Assembly (NCBI GenBank): GCA_003141715.1
Contig: PLNF01000143.1
Location: forward strand, 20,360 to 57,091
Direction: 5' to 3'
Source: Bacteroidales bacterium
Lineage (GTDB): Bacteria; Bacteroidota; Bacteroidia; Bacteroidales; VadinHA17
Length of the DNA stretch: 36,732 nt
Shown: positions 15,523-23,469 of the stretch, one piece after another
Position numbering within the stretch: the stretch's first letter is position 1
Layout of the letters: each line of letters opens with the position of its first letter
Made by a program: the position numbers and the translations under genes
Notes under the pieces: generated by a model
What the model saw: only the letters and a program-made list of their open reading frames with translations
The model's database searches: none
What the model was told of the DNA's origin: nothing

Positions 15523-16885
15523 ATAATTCATATTTCTTCATCTTGTTATACAGGGTCTGCCTGGTTATCCCAAGCTTTCCGGATACAACACTAAAGTTAT
15601 TACCGAATCGTTTCAGATTGTCGATTATCAGCTCCCTCTCCATCTCTTCCAGTGTCATCTCACTCTGCTTAACACTCCTGGCTGTCGAACTGAACACAAA
15701 ATCGGAAGAATTCAGAACTTGGGAGTCACTCATAATCACTGCTTTTTCGATTGAATGCTGCAATTCCCTAACATTTCCGGGCCAGTCATGGTTGGCAAGT
15801 TTCTCAAGAGCATGTGTGCTTATTTTCAGTCCGCTTTTACCATATCTCTCAGAATGCAACCTTAGAAAATGATTTGCCAGTATAGCAATATCATCGACCC
15901 TGTCGCGTAAAGGTGGCACCTCTATCATAATTGTATTTATACGGTAAAAGAGATCCTCCCGAAACCTGCTGTCTTTTACCATCTGCATAAGGTCGCAATT
16001 TGTAGCGCAGACGAGCCTGATATCGACTGGTATCTGCTTGTTTGAACCGACCTTCACAACGTACCTGTTCTGGAGAACGCTTAGCAGTTTTGCCTGAGAC
16101 TGTAGCGAAAGATTGCCTATCTCATCAAGAAAAAGAGTTCCTTTCTGGGCCTGTTCAAATTTTCCTTTTCGCTCTTCTTTTGCATCAGTAAATGCTCCTT
16201 TGACATGACCAAAGAGCTCACTTTCGAAAAGTGTTTCGGTAATGGAACCCATATCGACGCTTACCATAAGCTCCCCTGCCCTCTTCGAAAGATTATGAAT
16301 CTCCCTGGCAACAAGCTCTTTCCCGGTTCCATTCTCACCTGTTATCAGTATATTGGCATCGGTACCGGCAACTTTTCTGACCACATTAATAACATTAATC
16401 ATTGTTGGGGAAGCACCGAGTACTATCTTTTCTCCTCCTTTATTGATCTCACTTTTTAAGAGCTGATTGTCCTTTTTCAGATTGGTTGCTTCAAGTCTTG
16501 ATACCCTTAGCTGCCAGGCAACATTTATTGTTGCCAGAAGTTTAGAGTTATCCCATGGTTTGAGGATGAAATCAACAGCACCCTCCCTGATTGCCTTCAC
16601 TGCCAGTTCTACATCGCCGAAAGCAGTAACTATTACAATACTTATATTGCTGTCATATTTAAAAATCTCGCGCATCCAGAAAAGTCCTTCATTTCCATTA
16701 TGAACACCTGACTTGAAGTTCATATCAAGCATAACAATATCAACATCATTTTTTCTTAATATCTCATTAATACGATTTGGATCGGTAAGTGTGATGACCT
16801 TTTCAAACTCATTTTGCATTATCAGTTCAAGGGCCTGGAGCAACCCCTTGCTGTCATCAACTATAAGTAAAGTTCCTTTTGTCAT
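15521..16885 (-). CDS. NtrC-family sigma-54-dependent response regulator
   Basis: This 454-residue regulator has three domains. The receiver (1-120) has Asp10/Asp11, phosphoacceptor Asp54 (VMLDMNF), Thr87 and Lys109. The AAA+ domain (about 150-390) has Walker A GENGTGKE (183-190), Walker B LFLDE (251-255) and arginine-finger region RFREDLFYRI. The Fis-type HTH is at about 420-454 (GITRQTLYNKMKKY). The sigma-54 contact loop reads GAFTDA (230-235) instead of GAFTGA. It is convergent with the export operon, and the same TGTC-N9-GACA palindrome lies upstream of both. No histidine kinase is encoded in the window, so its signal input is unknown. Confidence 0.94.
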   Translation of the reverse strand: MTKGTLLIVDDSKGLLQALELIMQNEFEKVITLTDPNRINEILRKNDVDIVMLDMNFKSGVHNGNEGLFWMREIFKYDSNISIVIVTAFGDVELAVKAIREGAVDFILKPWDNSKLLATINVAWQLRVSRLEATNLKKDNQLLKSEINKGGEKIVLGASPTMINVINVVRKVAGTDANILITGENGTGKELVAREIHNLSKRAGELMVSVDMGSITETLFESELFGHVKGAFTDAKEERKGKFEQAQKGTLFLDEIGNLSLQSQAKLLSVLQNRYVVKVGSNKQIPVDIRLVCATNCDLMQMVKDSRFREDLFYRINTIMIEVPPLRDRVDDIAILANHFLRLHSERYGKSGLKISTHALEKLANHDWPGNVRELQHSIEKAVIMSDSQVLNSSDFVFSSTARSVKQSEMTLEEMERELIIDNLKRFGNNFSVVSGKLGITRQTLYNKMKKYEL

Positions 16886-16922
16886 TTTTCAATTTTTATC
16901 AAAAGACGGAATTTAAAACAAA

Positions 16923-16958
16923 ATGTGTCAAAAAAATAGACATTTTTTTTCGACACAT
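16923..16958. promoter_or_regulatory. Composite palindrome upstream of the response-regulator gene
   Basis: Outer arms ATGTGTC (16923-16929) and GACACAT (16952-16958) are perfect inverted repeats. Inside, TGTC-N9-GACA (16926-16942) repeats the spacing found upstream of the TolC gene. The site lies about 40-70 bp before the regulator start, a position that fits autoregulation by the regulator itself (inference). No sigma-54 -24/-12 pair was found beside it. Confidence 0.5.
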
Positions 16959-17020
16959 CCTATATTTTCGATAAGTTTTTAAGGAAATCTACCTGGTTAA
17001 ATGGAACAGATATTGAAGTA

Positions 17021-17884
17021 TCAGTTTGCTAAATGTTTATCATTCATGATATTATCAGGAAGTTTATCTATTGAACATATATTAATATTGCGATAAAATA
17101 TTTCGGCACCCTCAGATTCAAACTGAATTTTTCCTTTAGTCAATGGAATCTCTTTATTACCTTCAAGCTGACGTGAATTTTGAAGTACCATATTGACAAC
17201 CCCATTTACTATATGCAGACTGGTACCTCCATAACAATATAAGTCAATCGTATTCCATTCACCTGTTGGCTTTTCCTCGTCAGGGAATTTTTGACAATTT
17301 CGACCATTCGGACTAACGGTACTGAAAGTAAACAGATCTCCATCCTTGCTATATACGTAGGAACTATCATTTTCCTTTTTGGCTCTGACATCAAATATTG
17401 CACCTGCGCACGCCCAGTAATCTCCACAATCTCCCTCCTCTATCTGAAACTCATGGGAACGCAGCCAGAATCCTCCGTCGGCACCCTGCGGACCTACTGC
17501 ATAATACATTAAACCACTGTCTTTTTTCCCTTTTTTATTTGGGGGCCATTGCAATTTCCCCCATTTGAATTGCAATTGCAGGTGGAAATTTTCAAATTCA
17601 CTGGTTGTGGAGATTCCTCCATATTGTTCCCCTGAAATCCTAATCACCTTTTCTCCACCAAGATCTGCTACATCAAAGACTTTCAGAGGATCTGTATTTA
17701 ATCCAGCTGGAATTGAGTCCCACCTGTTAAGGATCGTATCGTATTTTGTCCCCAGATATGTATCCCAACCGGTCAGATCTTTTCCGTTAAAAAGAGACTG
17801 CCACTTACTGTTTTCTGATCTGTTTATGCAACTACTTAATAGTAATAGGAGCATTGCTACTTTTGATAATTTTTTATAATCCAT
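17021..17884 (-). CDS. DUF1080 (3-keto-disaccharide hydrolase domain) lipoprotein
   Basis: This 287-residue lipoprotein has lipobox LLSSC (Cys19). It matches the DUF1080 concanavalin-like fold: start WQSLFNGKDLTGWDTYLG, EFENFHLQLQFKWG, SGLMYYAVGP, EFQIEEGDCGDYW, GEWNTIDLYCYG and a last strand EGAEIFYRNINI. Family members act on 3-keto-glycosides or related sugars outside the inner membrane; the exact substrate cannot be told here. It splits the regulator from the GRAM gene and has no obvious partner (no oxidoreductase of the GFO/IDH type nearby). An AT-rich 263 bp region separates it from the divergent gene at 18148. Confidence 0.85.
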   Translation of the reverse strand: MDYKKLSKVAMLLLLLSSCINRSENSKWQSLFNGKDLTGWDTYLGTKYDTILNRWDSIPAGLNTDPLKVFDVADLGGEKVIRISGEQYGGISTTSEFENFHLQLQFKWGKLQWPPNKKGKKDSGLMYYAVGPQGADGGFWLRSHEFQIEEGDCGDYWACAGAIFDVRAKKENDSSYVYSKDGDLFTFSTVSPNGRNCQKFPDEEKPTGEWNTIDLYCYGGTSLHIVNGVVNMVLQNSRQLEGNKEIPLTKGKIQFESEGAEIFYRNINICSIDKLPDNIMNDKHLAN

Positions 17885-18147
17885 TGTCGTTAGCTTATAA
17901 ATGAAAATGAAGAGTATATGTCTGAAAAAGCTGTAATTATTACCTTTCCCCTTGTTTTACTTTGTGCACAAAGGTTATCACCAAGATTCACAAAGGACTT
18001 TTCAGACAGCCCCTGCTAATATAGTTTTTTTTTCGTTTTATTAAAGTTCAGGATGCAACATTTGTCAGATATAATCGTCTTTATATCAAATAAGATAAAC
18101 GAAGTAAGAAAAATAAGCGTTCAGGAGAACAACAAATAAACGAAGCC

Positions 18148-18459
18148 ATGACAGTAAAATTAAACGCAAACGAGGTTGTTTTAAAAGCCGGAGACACGAA
18201 CCAGGTAGTAAACAACAGTACTATTGAAGGTAAATTGATAGTAACAAATCAGAGGATCTATTTCAAAACGCTGGATGCCGAAACAGAAAAATTCAATCTC
18301 GAAATATTGTTTGACAACATTCTTGAAGTAATATTTTACAGCAAAGGATTGTTATTTGGAGTCAAAGGGTTAAATGTTGTTACAAGGGACGGCAAATCGC
18401 ATGCTTTCCCACTCAAGAAACGCGACGAGATAGGACAGCTTATCAATAAAATGTATTAG
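18148..18459 (+). CDS. Small GRAM/PH-like domain protein
   Basis: This 103-residue protein has no signal peptide or TM helix. The sequence fits a bacterial GRAM/PH fold: GKLIVTNQRIYFKT is the typical GRAM core (G-x-L-x-[IV]-T-[NQ]-x-R-[IVL]-x-F), followed by alternating strands and a C-terminal helix (KKRDEIGQLINKM). GRAM domains bind lipids or proteins in eukaryotes; bacterial roles are mostly unknown. It is a single-gene unit closed by a clear terminator, and sits between the DUF1080 gene and the permease block without evident functional link. Confidence 0.8.
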   Translation: MTVKLNANEVVLKAGDTNQVVNNSTIEGKLIVTNQRIYFKTLDAETEKFNLEILFDNILEVIFYSKGLLFGVKGLNVVTRDGKSHAFPLKKRDEIGQLINKMY

Positions 18460-18501
18460 AGCACTTTCAATCACTATATACAATCCTCATTTTAAAACAG
18501 C

Positions 18502-18534
18502 AAATGCCCCGACTTTTATGCCGGGGCATTTTTT
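18502..18534 (+). terminator. Intrinsic terminator, possibly bidirectional
   Basis: AAATGCCCCG (18502-18511) pairs perfectly with CGGGGCATTT (18522-18531) around a 10-base loop, followed by T to 18534. It closes the GRAM gene on the plus strand. On the minus strand it follows the permease stop at 18536 and has a weaker T-rich tail, so it may end both convergent transcripts. Confidence 0.9.
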
Positions 18535-18535
18535 A

Positions 18536-20911
18536 TCACTCATATCTCAGCGAATCAACAGGATTCCTGAGTGCAGCCCTTCCAATTTTAAAGATAATTG
18601 TAAGTAAAGTTGCCGTGAACATTATTGAAGCGGCCAGAATAAGTATCCCTGGCTTTATCTGAACAAAATAATCCCATATGCTGCTTAACAGCTTAAGTGA
18701 CAAATAATATCCTCCATAACATCCAACCAATGAGGCAATAAAAAGAATAATGAGGAATTTTTTACTAACGATGTACATAATTAAAGGAACGGGAGCTCCC
18801 TGTATCTTTCTTATGCCCATCTCTTTTGTTCTCCTTATAATATCAAGAGAAACAAGGTTATACATTCCGATAAGTGACAACAATGTAGCTACGATTGCCA
18901 GAAAGACGTTTACTTTAAGAATGCTGTTGTTTATTGCCTTTTCCTGCTGCATAGTATCCTCCTGGTATATCCCGCCAAAAATAAAGTTTGTTGCCTGGTT
19001 TTTCCATTTCAGGCTAAGATAATCCAGGACACCAGGTAAATCTTTGGGCTCAGCTCTAACTACTAAAATATTATATTGGTCATTTGCGGACAATCTGAGC
19101 ATTATTGGATTAATCTTTTCCCAGAGACCATTGACATAAAAATCTTTTACCACTCCTATTACCGTGAACCTAGTTGTGTCATAAAGTGTAATAGTCATTC
19201 CAACCGCCTCATTCCATCCAAAATCCTTAACCATCTTCTGATTTACAACTATTGATTTATTTGTACGATTGGCTGCTACCCTTGACTTGTCAAACAAACG
19301 ACCCTCAACAAGACGAAGCCCCATAGTTGAAGCGTATTCCGGGCCTATATCCATTACATCTACCTCCAGTTGTTTTACTGCATCCTTTACTGGTCTCCGG
19401 TAGGTCCCGAACCCGATATGACTCTGAGTACCTTCCGCTGCTATTATCTTAGGGTTAGTAAGGATTTCATTTCTGAAAGAAGTGCTTAATTCCGGAGCAA
19501 CTGGTACTACAATCAGTTTATCTCTGTCATATCCAAGATCCAGTGTTCTCTGATATACTGCATTCCTTGAAAAAACCAGACCAAGAACCAATGCCATTAC
19601 AGAAATGGAAAACTGAAGTGCAAGAAGCACTGATGACAGCTTTCCTGATCCTTTGAAAGTTGAAGTACCCTTAAGAACATTGACCGGGCTGAATGAACTT
19701 ACATATAATGCAGGATAAACACCGGCCAGGAACCCTGTTAGCAAAAGAAGTAAAATGAGAAATATCCAGAAGAATAAATATCTGGTAAATGTCAGTTCAA
19801 TTTTCATATAATCCCATAGACTGCTGTAGGCAGGAACCAGGAACTCTGCTAAAATAATACCTACTACTAAAGCCATGAAACAAATGATCAGGGTTTCAAA
19901 CATGAACTGAGTTACCAGTTGTTTCCTCTGTCCGCCAAATGTTTTCCTCAAACCGATCTCTTTTAGTCTTCTGCTGAAAGTTGCTATTGAAGTATTTGCA
20001 AAATTGAAGCAAGCAATTAAAAGAATAAAAAGGGCCATAACAGGCGGAGCAAGAAGTGCGGCCGGATGAAGAGATGGAAATAGTCCTGATGACCATGTAG
20101 TTCGGGAGTTTGAACCAACCTCCTTTAGTGGAATGAGTGAAAACCTTGTAATCCGGAAATCTTCTCTTGCCTTGTTTTGAACCGGAACATAATTCTTCAA
20201 AGATTGTGTGATTGATGGAAGAAGTAATTTGTTATGAACCTGGATAAAAAGACAGGTTGTCATGTTTTTCCAGTCAGCATCGTTCCAATCCCACATCAAT
20301 TTAAAATTATCATAGTGAGAGATTACGTCGATCCTGAAGCTTGAGTTTAAAGGCAGATCAGCAAATACTGCTCCAACTGTAAAGGTGAATTCCTTATTCT
20401 TGTCATTGACAATTGAAATGGTTTTTCCTATCGGGTATTCCGCTCCAAATAATCTGGAAGCCATTGTTCTGCTAACCAGAACATTCGCCTGGTTTTCAAT
20501 TGATTTTTTATCTCCAAGAAGGATTGGAAAGGTAAATATGTCAAGAAATTCAGGATCGACATAAGAAACCTGTGTCGGAAAAATATCCAAACCTTTTTTA
20601 ACAGGAGAACCTGTGTGCATTAACCTGGCTGCTTTCTCGATGCCCGGTATATCTTTTTTCAGTTCCAGACCAAGAGTGGCAGGAATAATTCCATATTCCT
20701 GTTCCCTGCCTTCCATATCCCTGAAACTGTTCACACGGTAAATCTTGTCGAAATTTAAGTGAGTCCTGTCAAACTCATAGTTGAACATATGGTTAAAAAA
20801 AGCAACTATACAAACTGACAAAGCGACACCCAGACCAAGAATATTAATTAGTGTAAAAACTCTGTTTTTGATTAAATTCCTGAACGTGACCAACAGATAA
20901 TTTCTAAACAT
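18536..20911 (-). CDS. ABC transporter permease, FtsX/MacB type (most divergent of four)
   Basis: This 791-residue inner-membrane permease has two MacB-like modules. An N-terminal TM (about 20-40, NRVFTLINILGLGVALSVCI) leads into a periplasmic domain with DPEFLDIFTFPILLGD and ASRLFGAEYPIGKTI. A first three-TM FtsX block follows (about 280-420, TFSRRLKEIGLRKTFGG). A second periplasmic domain and a final three-TM block complete it (RRTKEMGIRKIQGA ... RNPVDSLRYE). FtsX/MacB permeases work with a separate MacB/LolD-type ATPase, an adaptor and TolC, all present at 12.1-15.5 kb. Its start lies 14 bp after the stop of the interrupted permease gene, so it is likely last in an operon. Confidence 0.92.
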   Translation of the reverse strand: MFRNYLLVTFRNLIKNRVFTLINILGLGVALSVCIVAFFNHMFNYEFDRTHLNFDKIYRVNSFRDMEGREQEYGIIPATLGLELKKDIPGIEKAARLMHTGSPVKKGLDIFPTQVSYVDPEFLDIFTFPILLGDKKSIENQANVLVSRTMASRLFGAEYPIGKTISIVNDKNKEFTFTVGAVFADLPLNSSFRIDVISHYDNFKLMWDWNDADWKNMTTCLFIQVHNKLLLPSITQSLKNYVPVQNKAREDFRITRFSLIPLKEVGSNSRTTWSSGLFPSLHPAALLAPPVMALFILLIACFNFANTSIATFSRRLKEIGLRKTFGGQRKQLVTQFMFETLIICFMALVVGIILAEFLVPAYSSLWDYMKIELTFTRYLFFWIFLILLLLLTGFLAGVYPALYVSSFSPVNVLKGTSTFKGSGKLSSVLLALQFSISVMALVLGLVFSRNAVYQRTLDLGYDRDKLIVVPVAPELSTSFRNEILTNPKIIAAEGTQSHIGFGTYRRPVKDAVKQLEVDVMDIGPEYASTMGLRLVEGRLFDKSRVAANRTNKSIVVNQKMVKDFGWNEAVGMTITLYDTTRFTVIGVVKDFYVNGLWEKINPIMLRLSANDQYNILVVRAEPKDLPGVLDYLSLKWKNQATNFIFGGIYQEDTMQQEKAINNSILKVNVFLAIVATLLSLIGMYNLVSLDIIRRTKEMGIRKIQGAPVPLIMYIVSKKFLIILFIASLVGCYGGYYLSLKLLSSIWDYFVQIKPGILILAASIMFTATLLTIIFKIGRAALRNPVDSLRYE

Positions 20912-20925
20912 TTTCTCCGGTTTGA

Positions 20926-23346
20926 TTATTCATATTTCAGTGACTGTGCAGGATTGACTCTGGCTGCTCTCAGGACACGGTAGCTGATGGTCAGAATTGC
21001 AATTCCCAACGTAATAGATAAGCCGGCAATAAAGCTAAATACACCAGGGTTAATTCTGTAATAAAAGTTCTCTAACCATTTACCTGCAATATAATAAATA
21101 ATAGGCCAGGCAAGAAGAGCTGAAACTGAAACCAGAATTATCGTCTCCCTTGAAATGGCAATATAAATGCCGGTAACTGAGGAACCCATAGCTTTCCTGA
21201 CTCCTATCTCCTTGGTTCGTTGCTCGACTGTGAAAGAGGTAAGCCCGAAGAGTCCCAGTGATGCAATGAAGATTGCCAGAATTGAAAAGATTACTGCCAT
21301 CTGGGCATTCTGCTTTTCCTGTATATACATTTTTTCGAAATCCTCATCGACAAAGTAATATTGTAACGGATTGTTTGGTATAAACTCTTTCCATTCGTTT
21401 TCAATATCTTTAATGGTCGTTGAAAAAGCTTTGGAAGATAACTTTACTGTCAGATAGTCCCCCATCATTTCATCAGTTTTAAAACAGAGGATATACGGTC
21501 CTATTTTATTTCTCATCGACTCAAAACAGAAATCCTTAACAACTCCGATAACGGGTATTAAGGTTTTGTTTTTTGATTCGCGTGGTGACATGAATCGTGT
21601 CTTTGCAAGGTCAGTTATTCCAAATTCCTTAACAGCACTTTCATTGATTAAGCAAGCCTGTTGATCCGTACTAAATGATTGATTAAAGGGTCTTCCTGAT
21701 GCAATTGTTATACCATAAGTTTCAAGATAATTTTTATCAACCCAGTTAGTCTGCATCATAAAGGTCTCGTCCTTCCTGCCTTCCATTGTATAACTGAACT
21801 TATTATTGTTACGACCCGGGACACCAGTAGAGCTGGCAATATTTATTACACCCGGTATTGCCTTTACCGCATCTCTGAATGATGAGACTTTTGTTCCCAG
21901 TGCATCCGCCCTGTTTATAACAATTAATTGTTCCTTATTGAATCCTATATCTTTGTTCAGCATATATTTTATCTGCCTGTACATTATAATTGTACCGATT
22001 ATCAAAAGAATTGAAACAGTAAATTGAACAACAACCAATATTCTCCTTAGCCAGCAGTTTTGTCTGCCATTTTTAACTTTTCCCTTCAGTATCTCGTAAG
22101 GAGTGAAGGAAGATAGAAAGAAGGCAGGATAGCTTCCGGCAAGTAAACCTACAAATAAACAGAGAAGAATGAGAAACGGAATAGCGTACCAGTTGGCAAG
22201 AAGGTTAAGAAACAGATTTGTACCCAATAAGTTATTAAAATAGGGAAGGGTTATTTTGATATATATCAAGGCAATTATCAAAGAAATAAATGAAAGGATA
22301 AAGGATTCTGAAAGGAATTGCATTATTAGCATACCTTTTGTAGAACCTCCTATCTTTTTTATTCCGACTTCTTTCACTCTTCTGGAAGCCTGGGCCGTTG
22401 ACAGGTTCATAAAATTTATTGCAGCTATTAAAATAATAAGTATAGCAATACTCCCGAATATCTTCAGGTATTTTGGATCACTTGCCTCTTTAAACTCCTG
22501 CTGAATTGACGGATTAAGGTGGATATCTTTAAGATTTTGCAGATAATACCTGTATTTGTTTCCCTATGCAGCGAAATCAGTTAAGGATATTCCCATAAAT
22601 CGTTGGACTTCCGGTCCAACATATTTAATTAATAATTCAGGAAATTTTTCATTTACAGTCACATAACTTGAATTTGGCTTTAATAGCAGATAGGTACTTA
22701 AATTGTTATAGATCCAAATCTGATTGCCTGATTTTGGGTCAGTCATAAATGAAGTAAGGATGTTAGCCTCAAAGTGAGAATCACCGGGGATATCTGCCAT
22801 AACTCCGGAAATTATATATCTCACGGTGTCACTCCCTATTTTAAGTGTTTTGTCAATCGGATTTTCATCACCGAATATTCTTTTTGCAGATGATGCTGAT
22901 AATACTGTCCTATGCGGGGCATTTAGAAGGTTTTTGGGATCGCCCTTTAATACAGGTATTGAAAAGAAATCAAAGAAGGATGAATCTGCCTCAACCAGAT
23001 GTTCTTCAGTAAAAGCCTTATTATCGTACTCAACAACTGTGGGTCCGCCTTTAGTCATTCTCAGAAAATCCTCAATTTCAGGAAATTCTTTAATCATAGT
23101 CGGTCCTATTATGGACGAGGATGAAGCAAGAGTAACTTCCTGGCCTCCGATTTTACCATTAAGAATCAGTCTGAATATTCTGTCTTTTTTAGTATTAAAC
23201 TGATCATAACTTAATTCATTTATTACAAAAAGCGCAATGAGAAGGCTACATGCAATACCTACAGAAAGGCCAAAGATATTAATAAGAACGTAGGCACGTT
23301 GTCTTTTAAAAGATCTTAAACTGTATCTGATAAGATTCTTAAACAT
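20926..23346 (-). pseudogene. ABC permease gene interrupted by a single in-frame amber codon
   Basis: The minus-strand frame 23346 to 20926 encodes a full FtsX/MacB permease (806 codons plus stop) except for TAG at 22564-22566 (codon 261). The context is GCT GCA TAG GGA; the adjacent paralogue has GCC GCT AAG GGT (FAAKGNKY). One A-to-T change (AAG to TAG) therefore explains the break. After the stop the frame continues without loss (KYRYYLQNLKDIHLNPS ... IAAINFMNLSTAQASRR). The two visible pieces are 260 and 494 residues; the second would have to restart at an internal ATG. No other lesion is seen, so the mutation is recent, a sequencing error, or read through. Confidence 0.9.
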
Positions 23347-23398
23347 CTTAATATGTTTTAAAAGGTTTGAAATATATAATATTTAATATGGAAGAAAG

Positions 23399-23428
23399 TC
23401 AGATAATGTTACATTCTGAATTATCTGA
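23399..23428. repeat. Inverted repeat between permease genes
   Basis: TCAGATAAT (23399-23407) and ATTATCTGA (23420-23428) are perfect inverted copies with a 12-base spacer. It lies in the 123 bp leader of the interrupted permease. No T-run follows on the minus strand, so an operator or leader hairpin is more likely than a terminator. Confidence 0.5.
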
Positions 23429-23469
23429 TGCAATAAACAACAGGAATCAAATAGGTTACACTTAGTTTT

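Noticed and set aside
20926-22410. Separate 494-residue permease gene starting at MNLSTAQASRR
   Set aside because: The start is an internal Met inside a transmembrane region; the same frame continues upstream to an amber codon and is the rest of a full permease.
22411-22566. Frameshift between the two permease halves
   Set aside because: Translation of the gap is in the same frame and matches the paralogue; only one TAG separates the halves.
22564-22566. Genetic code change or programmed recoding of TAG
   Set aside because: Other genes in the window end normally with TAG (for example 1050 and 2057), and there is no visible recoding signal; a point mutation is simpler.
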